A stretch of 64,000 nt of DNA from Sphingomonas sp. (lineage in GTDB: Bacteria > Pseudomonadota > Alphaproteobacteria > Sphingomonadales > Sphingomonadaceae): positions 317,001 to 381,000 of the forward strand of contig JAHBZH010000001.1 in assembly GCA_019635535.1 (NCBI GenBank), given 5' to 3'. The first letter of the stretch is position 1. Every line of letters starts with the position of its first letter. Shown here piece after piece: positions 18,232-26,831 of this stretch. The position numbers were made by a program, and so were the translations under genes. Below the pieces are notes generated by a model that had not been told where the DNA came from, did not search any database, and worked only from the letters and a program-made list of their open reading frames with translations.

Positions 18232-18409
18232 CGCCTGTCCTCTCTGCGGGAAGCTGGCGGCTCAAGCCTTCCGCCCCTTCTGCTCGCAGGGCTGCCGCGA
18301 CCGCGACCTTTTGAACTGGCTCGGCGACGCTTATCGCGTGCCCGGCCCGCCGGCCGAGGACGCGGTGGACAGCGAGGGGCTGGACAGGCACGCCGACCCG
18401 CCTCTATAG
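18209..18409 (+). CDS. yacG: zinc-binding DNA gyrase inhibitor YacG
   Basis: 66 residues. Zinc finger C10-P-L-C13 ... C25-S-Q-G-C29, followed by RDRDLLNWLGDAYRVPG, the family signature. Binds the GyrB C-terminal domain and blocks DNA binding in E. coli. Starts inside the end of the RNase gene; tRNA-Phe follows after 25 bp. Confidence 0.95.
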   Translation: MSTVPKTDACPLCGKLAAQAFRPFCSQGCRDRDLLNWLGDAYRVPGPPAEDAVDSEGLDRHADPPL

Positions 18410-18434
18410 GCGCCGCTTCCGCATTCGCCGGAAC

Positions 18435-18510
18435 GCCCAGGTAGCTCAGTTGGTAGAGCACGTGACTGAAAATCACGGTGTCGGTGGTTCGATCCCGCCC
18501 CTGGGCACCA
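18435..18510 (+). tRNA. tRNA-Phe (GAA)
   Basis: 76 nt with a fully paired acceptor stem (GCCCAGG with CCTGGGC), D-loop AGCTCAGTTGGTAGAGC, anticodon arm GTGACTGAAAATCAC with anticodon GAA, T-arm GGTGGTTCGATCC and an encoded 3' CCA (18508-18510). Confidence 0.98.
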
Positions 18511-18673
18511 CCCCCTTGCCATCGCTATCATTGCAATCATGACGCGTCGGTAACGATTTGGCGGTGCCTCCGCACGCTTGGCTCATGGCAAACGCCGCAG
18601 CGTAAAGAGGCTGTTAACCATTGTCCTTCAGATATGACCCCACAGCAACTTAATTCGCGACCGGGGGGATTTC

Positions 18674-18718
18674 GTGACCAGCAATGATGGCTTCCGCTCG
18701 GCGGACGCGGCCCAGTGA
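18674..18718 (+). CDS. possible 14-residue leader peptide ahead of the sigma-54 activator
   Basis: A GTG at 18674 stands 5 bp after a strong GGGGGGAT Shine-Dalgarno and opens a 14-codon frame whose TGA (18716-18718) overlaps the GTG start of the activator (18715) as GTGA. The activator itself has no good binding site just upstream, so ribosomes may arrive by coupling from this leader. Alternatively it is the remnant of an N-terminal extension lost by a frameshift. No homology can be claimed for so short a peptide. Confidence 0.35.
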   Translation: MTSNDGFRSADAAQ

Positions 18719-19821
18719 CGGTGAACGTGGTCGCATCCGGTCCGGAAGCGATGGTGATCGGCGAAACGCCGGCGATCCTCGCGCTTCGCAATCTCATTCG
18801 CCATGTCGCGCCGAGCGAGGCTTCGGTGCTGCTGACCGGCCCGTCCGGCAGCGGCAAGGAAGTGGTCGCCCAGGCGATCCATGCGGCGAGCGGCCGGGGC
18901 GACAAGCCCTTCGTCGCGGTCAATTGCGGCGCCATCCCCCGCGAATTGCTGGAATCCGAATTGTTCGGGCACGAGAAGGGTTCGTTCACCGGCGCCCATG
19001 CCCAGCACAAGGGCAAATTCGAGGAGGCCCATGGCGGCACCCTCTTCCTCGACGAGATCGGCGACATGCCGGCCGACATGCAGGTGAAGCTGCTGCGCGT
19101 GCTCGAGGAGCGCGCCGTGCAGCGGGTTGGCGGGCGCGGCCACATCGAGGTGGACGTGCGCATCGTCGCCGCCACGCACCGCGACATCGACCGCGCGATC
19201 GACGATGGCAAATTCCGCGAGGACCTATTCTACCGCCTCGCCGTCTTCCCGATCGACATTCCGCCGCTTTCCGAGCGGATCGAGGACATTCCGCTGCTGG
19301 TGCAGCACTTCCTGGACAAGCAAGGCAAGCGCGCCACTGGCATGAGCTTTGCGCCGGCCGCTCTGGCGCGGCTCGCCGATCATGGGTGGCCCGGCAATGT
19401 GCGCGAGCTGCGTAATTTCGTCGAGCGGGCCTGCATCCTGTTCGCCGGCCGGCCGGTCGGAGCGGACGAGGCCGCCTCGCTGCTGCTGCGCCGCGGCCGG
19501 GTCGGCGCGATCGAGCGCGCCGCGCTCTGGGAAGCCACCAATCGCATCACCACCGCAGCGCAAAAGGCCGAGCCCCAGGCCGACGAAGACGAAGACGTCG
19601 TCGTGCCGATCCGCGCCGAAGTCGAGATCGCCGATACAAGCGAGCTGGCAGCCGGTCAGCCGGTCGCGCTACGCGACATGCTCGCCGAGATCGAACGTCG
19701 CTATATCGAGGAAGCGCTCACCATTTCGGACGGCGTCGTCGCCGATGCCGCGCGGATGCTCTCATTGCAGCGCACGACGCTGATCGAGAAAATGCGCAAA
19801 TATGAGGTGAAGGCGGCCTGA
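18715..19821 (+). CDS. sigma-54-dependent transcriptional activator, no receiver domain
   Basis: 368 residues from GTG 18715. The AAA+ domain begins almost at once (IGETPAILALRNLIRHVAPSEASVLL): Walker A GPSGSGKE, sigma-54 contact loop GSFTGA (Ser for the second residue of GAFTGA), Walker B LFLDEIGDM, arginine-finger region FREDLFYRLAVFPIDIPPL and HGWPGNVRELRNF. The C-terminal Fis-type helix-turn-helix is VVADAARMLSLQRTTLIEKMRKYEV. There is no N-terminal receiver, so activity must be controlled otherwise. It sits next to fliS at the border of the flagellar cluster and likely controls flagellar sigma-54 promoters (FlbD/FleQ-like role). Confidence 0.9.
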   Translation: MTVNVVASGPEAMVIGETPAILALRNLIRHVAPSEASVLLTGPSGSGKEVVAQAIHAASGRGDKPFVAVNCGAIPRELLESELFGHEKGSFTGAHAQHKGKFEEAHGGTLFLDEIGDMPADMQVKLLRVLEERAVQRVGGRGHIEVDVRIVAATHRDIDRAIDDGKFREDLFYRLAVFPIDIPPLSERIEDIPLLVQHFLDKQGKRATGMSFAPAALARLADHGWPGNVRELRNFVERACILFAGRPVGADEAASLLLRRGRVGAIERAALWEATNRITTAAQKAEPQADEDEDVVVPIRAEVEIADTSELAAGQPVALRDMLAEIERRYIEEALTISDGVVADAARMLSLQRTTLIEKMRKYEVKAA

Positions 19822-19833
19822 GGCCGCGACCGC

Positions 19834-20241
19834 TCAGTCGGCGGGCTGCTTCGCGAGCGCATCCCAGGCACTCGCGATCTCGAACAGCATGTCGCGTGCC
19901 TGACCGATCTTGTCGGCGTCGTTCTCGCGTCCGGCAGCGACGAGCAGGCGGCGCGCCTCACGATAGATAGCGACCAGCCCGCGTGCAATCTCCCCGCCCT
20001 TCTCGAAGTCGAGGCTGGTCTCTAGCCCGGTGAGGATGGCGAGCGCGCGCGACTGGCGCGCATTGCGCTGGACGAAATCGCCGCGCCGCGTCGCCACCGC
20101 CATCGCGTCAATCGCTTTCAAGAGCTCCTCGTACATGACCTGCACGAGTTGGTGCGGGCTGGCGCCGTCGATCCGGCTGGCCAGGTCCACGCTTTGATAG
20201 CTCGCCTTGGCGGCCACGAATTTCCCCCGCGACATGTACAT
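19834..20241 (-). CDS. fliS: flagellar secretion chaperone FliS
   Basis: 135 residues from ATG 20241, preceded by GGGAG 6 bp away. All-helical export chaperone for flagellin: AAKASYQSVDLASRIDGASPHQLVQVMYEELLKAI is the family opening, then NARQSRALAILTGLETSLDFEKGGEIA and LVAIYREARRLL. Prevents premature flagellin polymerisation and feeds it to FlhA. Downstream of fliD (49-bp gap) and convergent with the sigma-54 activator, 12 bp apart. Confidence 0.93.
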   Translation of the reverse strand: MYMSRGKFVAAKASYQSVDLASRIDGASPHQLVQVMYEELLKAIDAMAVATRRGDFVQRNARQSRALAILTGLETSLDFEKGGEIARGLVAIYREARRLLVAAGRENDADKIGQARDMLFEIASAWDALAKQPAD

Positions 20242-20290
20242 CACTCACTCCCGCAACATGTTTTTCATGCCGGACTTTACGGTTTCCGGA

Positions 20291-21907
20291 TCAATCCCGA
20301 CCGTTGGTCCACATCTTGATCTGCTGATCGAGATAGGACTGGGTCGCCTTGAAGGACGATACGCGCCGCTCCATCGACGTGAAGGTGCTCAGCAGCTGGT
20401 TGTAATATTTGTCGGAGCGCGTTTCGAGCTGCTCGCGGTCTTCGGCGATCTTCTTCGCCTCGGCGCGCAGCCGGTCGTTGCTGCCCTCGAAGGGGCCACC
20501 CCGGGCGCGCAGCGCATCGCGGATGCCCTGCAGCGCGCCGCCCAGGCCCGGATCGATAGTGATCGTCGCGCTGCCGACCGCGCCGCCGACGCCGAGGATC
20601 AGGCCGATCGCCGGCGAACCCGCCCGCGCCACCAGATTGACGCCGACCCCGGTCATGGCGACGCCGTTCAGCATGCCCGAGGCCGGATTGCCGTCAACGG
20701 CCGGCACGACGTCGGCGACCGTGTAGACGCCCGGCTTGACGCTGCCCATCGCGCTTTTGATCGTCAGGAATGCGCTGGAGCTGTGCTGTGTCGGATTGAA
20801 CAGGGCCTCCACCCCGTCCGGATCGCTTGCCAGCGCCTGCTGGAGCTGCCCGACATTGACGCCGAGCGTGCCGTCGCGATTGGTGCGCACGCCGATTTCG
20901 GCCAGGGTCTTGGGGCCGGTGCCTTCGCTCGCCAGCATCGTCGAGGGCAGCTGGGCGAGCTGGCGCTGCATCTCGCGCAGGCCGAGATCGCCGCGCAAGG
21001 GCCCGCCTTCGCCGTTGACGCCGGGGCGGGTCGCCTCCGCGATCATCGCCATCAGCTCGTTATAGGCCGCGACGAAATCCTGTACGGCCTGGCCGATCGC
21101 CTCGGTCGGGCGGGTCACGCCCACCGCGACCGCCTGGCCGGGCGCGGCGCGCTTCAGGTCGATCTGCACGCCGTCGATCAGGTCGCTGAAGCTGTTGGTG
21201 GCGCGGCGAACCTGAACGCCGTCGACGACGACGACGGCGTCCTGCGCCGGCTGAGCCTGGGTCATGCCGCCGACGACCGAGGGGCCGAATGCGAACCGCT
21301 CCAGGCCGCTGTCCGTCCCGTCCGGCACCGAAAGGGTGAAGGCATTGGCTTCACCGGTCGCGCCCTTGACCACGAGCCGGGCGCCGTCGACGCCCGTCAC
21401 CACGCTCGCCGTGACGCCGGCACCGCTGGCGTTGATCGCACGGGCCAGGCCATCGAGATTGTCGTTCGCCTCGTCGATCGTGACCGTGAAGCTGCCGCTC
21501 GCCGTGGTGATCGTGAGCTCCCCCTGGCCGACCGGATCGGCGCGATTGGCGAGCGGCACGGATGCCACCGTCTGCGCCTGGGCGATCTGCATAACCTCGA
21601 CCGATGCGGAGAGATTGCCGATCCGCGCGCCGGGCTTGGCGACGGCGGTGAAGACGCTCGGATCAGAAACGCTGGGCTGGCTGAACAGGCTGCCGCCGGA
21701 GATCAGCCCGGACAGTGCCGCCGCGAAGGAGTCGATCGCGTTGCTGACCGAGGCCAGGGTCGAAACCTTGGCCGCATTGGCCTGCTCACGCTTGACGATC
21801 AGCGCTTCCTTGGGCGCCTTGGCGGCAGCTGCCAGACCATCGACCAGCGACTTGATGTCGAGGCCGGAACCAGCGCCGAGCGCAAAACCGATGGAGGAAG
21901 TGCTCAT
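20291..21907 (-). CDS. fliD: flagellar filament cap protein FliD (HAP2)
   Basis: 538 residues from ATG 21907. The N-terminal D0 segment is SSIGFALGAGSGLDIKSLVDGLAAAAKAPKE, and the C-terminal heptad region (LQGIRDALRARGGP to IKMWTNGRD) mirrors it, as in all pentameric caps. The middle is the variable D2/D3 part with IQIAQAQTVAS near its start. An ATG at 21931 would add eight residues but lies at the expected transcription start of the sigma-28-like promoter, so 21907 is preferred; AAGGA precedes it. Followed by its partner fliS. Confidence 0.95.
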   Translation of the reverse strand: MSTSSIGFALGAGSGLDIKSLVDGLAAAAKAPKEALIVKREQANAAKVSTLASVSNAIDSFAAALSGLISGGSLFSQPSVSDPSVFTAVAKPGARIGNLSASVEVMQIAQAQTVASVPLANRADPVGQGELTITTASGSFTVTIDEANDNLDGLARAINASGAGVTASVVTGVDGARLVVKGATGEANAFTLSVPDGTDSGLERFAFGPSVVGGMTQAQPAQDAVVVVDGVQVRRATNSFSDLIDGVQIDLKRAAPGQAVAVGVTRPTEAIGQAVQDFVAAYNELMAMIAEATRPGVNGEGGPLRGDLGLREMQRQLAQLPSTMLASEGTGPKTLAEIGVRTNRDGTLGVNVGQLQQALASDPDGVEALFNPTQHSSSAFLTIKSAMGSVKPGVYTVADVVPAVDGNPASGMLNGVAMTGVGVNLVARAGSPAIGLILGVGGAVGSATITIDPGLGGALQGIRDALRARGGPFEGSNDRLRAEAKKIAEDREQLETRSDKYYNQLLSTFTSMERRVSSFKATQSYLDQQIKMWTNGRD

Positions 21908-21937
21908 GTCAGAAACGTCCTTGCCGTTCATGTGAAA

Positions 21938-21964
21938 GGAACGGCGCGGACGGCGGATTCTTTA
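21938..21964 (-). promoter_or_regulatory. sigma-28 (FliA)-like promoter of fliD-fliS
   Basis: On the minus strand TAAA (21964-21961), 15 bp, GCCGTTCC (21945-21938). It resembles TAAA-N15-GCCGATAA and shares GCCGTT with the flgM and motA promoters of this window. Would separate late fliDS transcription from the upstream operon. Confidence 0.55.
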
Positions 21965-21984
21965 GCGAAAACGGGGTGGAAAAT

Positions 21985-22233
21985 TCAGCTTTTCAGCATG
22001 TGCAGCGTACTCGGGTCGATGCGGGTCTGCGCGCGTAGCGACCGGCCCGGATCGGAGCGCATCCGGCCGGCCATTTCGGCGCCGTCCTGGGCGGCGTTCG
22101 AATGCTCTACGCGCAGCTCGCGCGCGAGCTGGTCGACCCAGGGCTCGACGGGAACGCCGATCCGGTTCGCCATCGCCAGAAGGCGCTCGACCTCCTCAAG
22201 CGTGAATCGCCGATGTCGCGCCGCGTCGCTCAC
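21985..22233 (-). CDS. small hypothetical protein of the flagellar operon
   Basis: 82 residues: a helical N-terminus (RRFTLEEVERLLAMANRIG, then EPWVDQLARELRVEHSN), a Met/Arg-containing middle and the tail IDPSTLHMLKS. No signal peptide or membrane helix. It lies 54 bp after flhB, so it is probably the last gene of the fliE-flhB operon. I do not recognise a family. Its place between flhB and fliD and its helical character would suit an export or assembly accessory factor, but that is a guess. Confidence 0.6.
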   Translation of the reverse strand: MSDAARHRRFTLEEVERLLAMANRIGVPVEPWVDQLARELRVEHSNAAQDGAEMAGRMRSDPGRSLRAQTRIDPSTLHMLKS

Positions 22234-22287
22234 CCCACCGCCTTTCGAGTTTCTTGCACACTCGATAACGGCGCGGCGCGGCGGCGT

Positions 22288-23427
22288 TTAAGCTTCCGGT
22301 CGGCCTTCGGTGTCGAAGCGCATTTCGGGCGGCAGCTCGATCGGCGGCGGCTGGTTGCCGGCCTTGAGCGTGGCTTCGAGGTTGAACACGAAGGCGAGCA
22401 CCGTCGCCACCGCCATGTAGAGATCCTCGCGGATGATCTGGCCTGGCTGGCTGGTATAATAGAGGGCGCGGGTGAGCTGCGGATAGGAGAGCATCGGCAC
22501 GTCGTGCTCGGCGGCGAGCTCGCGGATCGCCTCGGCGGTAACGCCGCGGCCCTTCGCGACCACGACCGGTGCGAAATCCATGCCCTGGCGATAGCGCAGC
22601 GCGACCGCGAAATGGGTCGGGTTGGTGAGCACGACGGTTGCCTCGGCCATCGCGCCCCGCGCCGAATTGCGCGCGGTCTCGAGCTGGCGGCGGCGGACGG
22701 CGGCGCGCAGCTCCGGCGCGCCTTCGGTCTGCTTGTGCTCCTCCTTCGTCTCCTGGCGGGTCATCTTCAGCCGCTGGAAGCGTTGGTACATCTGCGCCGG
22801 CACGTCGATCCCGGCGATCACCGCCAACGCCATGCCCATGACGAGCACGGCAATGACGAAGATGCCGCCAATGTCCGAAATGGCGGGCCGGATGTCCTGC
22901 GAAGTCAGCCCCACCATCGTCGGCAGGTTGCTGACGATCACCCAGATCGCCACCGAGCCCAGCAGCAGCACCTTGGCGACCGACTTGCCCAGCTCGATCA
23001 GCCCCTGCATCCCGAATATCCGCTTGATGCCGGTGAGCGGATTGAGCTTGTTGCCCTTGAACGCCATCGCCTTGCTGCGGAAGCCGAACGAGCCGAGCAT
23101 CGCCGGCGTCCCGATCGCGGCGACCAGGGTCACCCCGAACAAAGCGGCGATCGGCAGCACGATGATGCCGAGCAGCCGCACCGTGGCGCTGCCTGGATCG
23201 AAATTCCGGATGTCCGAAACGTCGAAGCTCAGCGCATCGACGATCATGATCTCCAGCGCGCCGATCATCATCGGCCCGGCCAGCGCGATCCAGATCGCGC
23301 CGCCGATCACGACCAGGGCGGTGCCGAGCTCGCGCGACTGGAGGACATCGCCCTTCTCCGCGGCGTCGCGACGCCGCTTCGGAGTCGGGGCTTCTGTCTT
23401 CTGGTCCTTGTCCGCATTTTCGGACAT
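22288..23427 (-). CDS. flhB: flagellar export switch protein FlhB
   Basis: 379 residues: the short hydrophilic start KTEAPTPKRRRDAAEKGDV, four membrane helices (about 35-215), a cytoplasmic linker and the self-cleaving FlhBc domain with N269-P-T-H, cut between Asn and Pro in the family to switch export from rod/hook to filament substrates. Tail: PPPIELPPEMRFDTEGRPEA. Three bases after fliR. Confidence 0.97.
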   Translation of the reverse strand: MSENADKDQKTEAPTPKRRRDAAEKGDVLQSRELGTALVVIGGAIWIALAGPMMIGALEIMIVDALSFDVSDIRNFDPGSATVRLLGIIVLPIAALFGVTLVAAIGTPAMLGSFGFRSKAMAFKGNKLNPLTGIKRIFGMQGLIELGKSVAKVLLLGSVAIWVIVSNLPTMVGLTSQDIRPAISDIGGIFVIAVLVMGMALAVIAGIDVPAQMYQRFQRLKMTRQETKEEHKQTEGAPELRAAVRRRQLETARNSARGAMAEATVVLTNPTHFAVALRYRQGMDFAPVVVAKGRGVTAEAIRELAAEHDVPMLSYPQLTRALYYTSQPGQIIREDLYMAVATVLAFVFNLEATLKAGNQPPPIELPPEMRFDTEGRPEA

Positions 23428-23430
23428 GGC

Positions 23431-24213
23431 TCAGCCCCCCATCGCCAGCAGGCGCGATTGTTCCAGGCCGAGCCTGATCGCGCCGGCAATGCCTTCGCCC
23501 AGCACTGGCGCAGCGATGGCAAGCAGCACGACCCCGGCGAGCAGGGCCGCGGGAAAGCCAACCGCGAACAGGTTGAGCTGCGGCGCCGAGCGCGCCAGCA
23601 CGCCCATCATGATCTGGACGAGCACGATCGCGAAGGCGACCGGCAGCGCGATCGAGAGGCCGGCGGAAAAGAGCACGCTGCCGAAGAAGACGAGGCCGCG
23701 AATGCTTTCCTGGCTCATCCAGGCATCGCCGGGCGGCAGGGCGCGATAGCTTTCGACGATCGTCACCGCCAATGCGAGATGCCCGCCTATGGCGAGGAAC
23801 AGCAACGTCGCGACGATCGAGAGGAACTGGCCGACCACCGGATTGCTCTGTCCGCTCGATGGATCGACCATCGCCGCGAAGCCGAGGCCCATCGCGTTGC
23901 CGATCACTTCGCCCGCGATCACCGCGGCGGCGAAGCCGATCTGCACCGCGAAACCGATGGCGAGGCCGGCCATGATCTCGCCGGCGATCAGCAGCACGCC
24001 CTCGAACGAGGCAAGGCCGTCTGCGGGCAGGACGAACTGGGTGGCGCCGAGCGCAGGAATACCGAGCGCGAGCGCGACGATCAGGCGGAGCTGGACCGGG
24101 ACGGCGGGCGACCCGAAGATCGGCGCGGCCAGCATCGCGGCGCCCGGCCGCAGCATCGCGACCATCCACAGCCAGAGCTGCGCCTCTATGGTCGCGAACG
24201 CCGTCGGGATCAT
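23431..24213 (-). CDS. fliR: flagellar export gate protein FliR
   Basis: 260 residues, six or so hydrophobic helices throughout. Family landmarks: LWLWMVAMLRPGAAMLAAPIFGS near the start, GEIMAGLAIGFAVQIGFAAAVIAGE and the C-terminal APQLNLFAVGFPAALLAG. Forms the FliPQR export pore. Overlaps fliQ by 4 bp. Confidence 0.95.
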   Translation of the reverse strand: MIPTAFATIEAQLWLWMVAMLRPGAAMLAAPIFGSPAVPVQLRLIVALALGIPALGATQFVLPADGLASFEGVLLIAGEIMAGLAIGFAVQIGFAAAVIAGEVIGNAMGLGFAAMVDPSSGQSNPVVGQFLSIVATLLFLAIGGHLALAVTIVESYRALPPGDAWMSQESIRGLVFFGSVLFSAGLSIALPVAFAIVLVQIMMGVLARSAPQLNLFAVGFPAALLAGVVLLAIAAPVLGEGIAGAIRLGLEQSRLLAMGG

Positions 24214-24482
24214 CGCGTCAGCTCGGGGATTCGCGCGAAGATGTCCTGGGTGAAATCGGCGATCAGCATCAGGATCGCGCCGCCGAAAATGGCGAGACAG
24301 ATGCCCACCACGATGAGCTTCGGCACGAAGGTCAGCGTCGCCTCGTTGATCGAGGTGGCGGCCTGGAACATGCCGAGGACGAGGCCGGCGACCAGCGCCG
24401 GGATCAGGATCGGCGCCGAAGCCAGCGCCAGGACCCAGAGCGCCTGCTGCGCGACGCCGATGAAATAGGCCGAGCTGTCCAT
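24210..24482 (-). CDS. fliQ: flagellar export gate protein FliQ
   Basis: 90 residues with two transmembrane helices (ALWVLALASAPILIPALVAG and LIVVGICLAIFGGAILML) joined by the conserved GMFQAATSINEATLTFVPK loop. Standard length. Together with FliP and FliR it builds the export gate. Two bases after fliP and overlapping fliR. Confidence 0.96.
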   Translation of the reverse strand: MDSSAYFIGVAQQALWVLALASAPILIPALVAGLVLGMFQAATSINEATLTFVPKLIVVGICLAIFGGAILMLIADFTQDIFARIPELTR

Positions 24483-24483
24483 G

Positions 24484-25275
24484 TCATCCCCCCGCGAAGG
24501 ATGCGGCGAGCGACCCCATGGTGAGCGCCCAGCCGTCGACGAGGACGAACAACAGCAATTTGAACGGCATCGACACGATCGTCGGCGAGAGCATCATCAT
24601 GCCCAGCGACATCAGGGTCGACGAGACGACGAGATCGATGATCAGGAAGGGCAGGAATATGAGGAAGCCGATCTGGAAGGCGGTCTTCAATTCGCTGGTG
24701 ACGAAGGCCGGCAGCAGGATCGAGAAGGGCACCGCCTGCGGCGATTCGAACCGCTCGACGCCGGCGAGATCGGCGAACAGGCGCAGGTCGGTCTCGCGCG
24801 TCTGGCGGATCATGAAACCGTGCAGCACCGTGCCGGAGCGCGACACCGCTTCCTCGATGCCGATCTGGCCTGCGCCATAAGGCGTATAGGCGGTCTCGTT
24901 GATCTGATCGACCACCGGACGCATCACGAACAGCGAGAGGAAGAGGGCGAGGCCGACCAGCACCTGGTTCGGCGGCGTCTGCTGGAGACCGATCGCGGTG
25001 CGCAGGATCGACAGCACGATAATGATCCGGGTGAAGCTGGTCATCATGAGCAGGATCGACGGCAGCACCGTCAGCAGGCTCATCAACAGCAGGATCTGCA
25101 AGCTGAGCGAGAGCGGGCGGCCGTCGCCGGCGACCTCGCCGAGCGCGCGATCGAGCGCGCCGGGCTGGCCGCCCGCCTGGGCGAAGGCCGGCACCGCGGC
25201 GAACAGTGCCGCGACAGCGAGCAGGATCAGGAATATGGGTCCGGCACGCCGGACCCGGATCAGCGCCTCAGTCAT
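24484..25275 (-). CDS. fliP: flagellar export gate protein FliP
   Basis: 263 residues. An N-terminal cleavable signal-like segment (about 12-33, ending AVPAFAQA) is followed by four helices with the family blocks [39 protein letters not shown] and [30 protein letters not shown]. The end [28 protein letters not shown] is diagnostic. Start overlaps the end of fliO by 8 bp. Confidence 0.97.
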   Translation of the reverse strand: MTEALIRVRRAGPIFLILLAVAALFAAVPAFAQAGGQPGALDRALGEVAGDGRPLSLSLQILLLMSLLTVLPSILLMMTSFTRIIIVLSILRTAIGLQQTPPNQVLVGLALFLSLFVMRPVVDQINETAYTPYGAGQIGIEEAVSRSGTVLHGFMIRQTRETDLRLFADLAGVERFESPQAVPFSILLPAFVTSELKTAFQIGFLIFLPFLIIDLVVSSTLMSLGMMMLSPTIVSMPFKLLLFVLVDGWALTMGSLAASFAGG

Positions 25276-25540
25276 GATGCGACGGCTCCGCTCCGCTTTC
25301 CGAGAGGAGCTGGACGCCGCCGCGCGAGACGGCGATCAGGAGGTTCTTGCCGCCGAACTCGACGACGGCGAGGCGGCCGGTGGCGCCCAGAGGCACCGCA
25401 TCGACCAGCTTCACCAGACGCTCGCGCTGGCCCATGGCCATGCCGGGCTGCAGCTTGCGCCACAGGTAAAGCGCGCCATAGGCCAGCCCCGCGACGAGGG
25501 GGATGAGAATGACGAGCTTCAGGAGATAGGCGGTCATCAT
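25268..25540 (-). CDS. fliO: flagellar biosynthetic protein FliO
   Basis: 90 residues from ATG 25540 (the frame extends upstream but only as antiphase of fliN). One N-terminal helix ([23 protein letters not shown]), then the FliO-type soluble part [39 protein letters not shown]. Assists FliP assembly. Overlaps fliN by ATGA and fliP by 8 bp. Confidence 0.9.
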   Translation of the reverse strand: MMTAYLLKLVILIPLVAGLAYGALYLWRKLQPGMAMGQRERLVKLVDAVPLGATGRLAVVEFGGKNLLIAVSRGGVQLLSESGAEPSHHD

Positions 25541-25860
25541 TTCCGACGCTCGTCGCCCGGGCCGAGCGCCTCTAGCGCGACGACCTCGACCACGCGGATG
25601 CCGAAGCGGCCGTTGACGGTCACCACCTCGCCTTTGGCGATCAATGTGCCGTTGGCCATGATGTCGAGCAGTTCGTGGCTCTGGCGGTCCAGCTCGACGA
25701 CGCTGCCTTCGGCGAGATCCATCAGCTCGGAAAGCTTGAGCGCGGTGCTGCCGACCTCGACCGAGAGCCGGACGGGGATGTCCGCGAGCAGGCCGTAATT
25801 GCGGCGCCCCAGCGCCTCGTCCAGCGGGCTGGCCTCGACGATATCCTGGGCTTCCTTCAC
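25537..25860 (-). CDS. fliN: flagellar motor switch protein FliN
   Basis: 107 residues, a single SpoA (surface presentation of antigens) domain after a short leader: LLADIPVRLSVEVGSTALKLSELMDLAEGSVVELDR, then ANGTLIAKGEVVTVNGRFGIRVVEV. Part of the C-ring. Overlaps fliM (4 bp) and fliO (4 bp). Confidence 0.96.
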   Translation of the reverse strand: MKEAQDIVEASPLDEALGRRNYGLLADIPVRLSVEVGSTALKLSELMDLAEGSVVELDRQSHELLDIMANGTLIAKGEVVTVNGRFGIRVVEVVALEALGPGDERRK

Positions 25861-26831
25861 GACACGAACCTCCTCTGTTCGACCTTTTCGATTTTGAGCG
25901 CGGCACGCCCGTCATGCTCGCCGATCGTCCCGATCGCGAAGCGCCTGCCCTCGACGATGAGCGGCACATGCGCCGGCAGGCTGACCGGAATGACATCGCC
26001 GGCGCGCAGCTGCATCAGCTCCGACAGCGGCAGTTCGGGGCGCGCCAGCACGGTGCGTGCCTGGATGCGGACCTCGCCGACGGCGGCGTTCATCCGACGG
26101 CGCCAGTCGCCGCCGGTGAAGCCGGCCTCGTCGGAGGGCTTGGCGACGAGCATATGCTCGAGCGAGCGCAGACCCGACACGGGGTAGAGAATCTCGACCG
26201 TCGCCGGCTGCTCCGGCCAGGACGAGATGGTGAATTGCGAAACCGCCACCGCCTCTTCGGGCTTGGCGAGCGCGGCGAAGCCGGCATGGGTCTCGCGCGA
26301 ACGGAATTGCGGCTGGACCGGCACGACTTCCGACCAGACTTGACCCAGAGCCGCTGCCAGGCTGTCGGCGATCCGGACGGCAAGATTTTCCTCGGTGGGT
26401 GTGAATTCGCGCATTCGGCGGGTCGGCGCATCGCCGGCGCCGCCATAATAGGCATCGACCAGCCGGCCGATGAATTCCGGCTCCAGCCGGACCATGATCG
26501 CGCCCTTCATGGGCTTGAAGCCGTAGAGGCTGAGGCTGGCGAACTCGTTCTGCTCGGCCTGCCAGTCGGCGAAGCCGCGCACCACGGTCGGTTCGACCGC
26601 GACCTGGGATTTGACCCGGGAAAAGCCCTCGATCAGGTCGCGCACGCGGCGGACCATCCGTTCGTTCAGCCGATCGACCGCCGGCAGGACCGCCATCGGG
26701 CGACCGGCCTCGCCGCCGAACGGAAACGGCCGGGTCGAGCCCGGCGGCGCGTCGCCGCCGGCCTCGCTGTCGCCAGCTCCGCTCATGAGGGCCGATATTT
26801 CTTCGCCCGAAAGGGTCGGTTTGTCGGTCAT
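25857..26831 (-). CDS. fliM: flagellar motor switch protein FliM
   Basis: 324 residues: N-terminal LSGEEISALMSG, the segment that binds phospho-CheY in other bacteria; a middle CheC-like domain with GFADWQAEQNEFASLSLYGFKPMKGAIMVRLEP; and a C-terminal SpoA domain with VRIQARTVLARPELPLSELMQLRAGDVIPV. C-ring component between FliG and FliN. Overlaps fliL and fliN by four bases each. The normal CheY-binding tip suggests that chemotaxis genes exist outside this window. Confidence 0.96.
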   Translation of the reverse strand: MTDKPTLSGEEISALMSGAGDSEAGGDAPPGSTRPFPFGGEAGRPMAVLPAVDRLNERMVRRVRDLIEGFSRVKSQVAVEPTVVRGFADWQAEQNEFASLSLYGFKPMKGAIMVRLEPEFIGRLVDAYYGGAGDAPTRRMREFTPTEENLAVRIADSLAAALGQVWSEVVPVQPQFRSRETHAGFAALAKPEEAVAVSQFTISSWPEQPATVEILYPVSGLRSLEHMLVAKPSDEAGFTGGDWRRRMNAAVGEVRIQARTVLARPELPLSELMQLRAGDVIPVSLPAHVPLIVEGRRFAIGTIGEHDGRAALKIEKVEQRRFVS

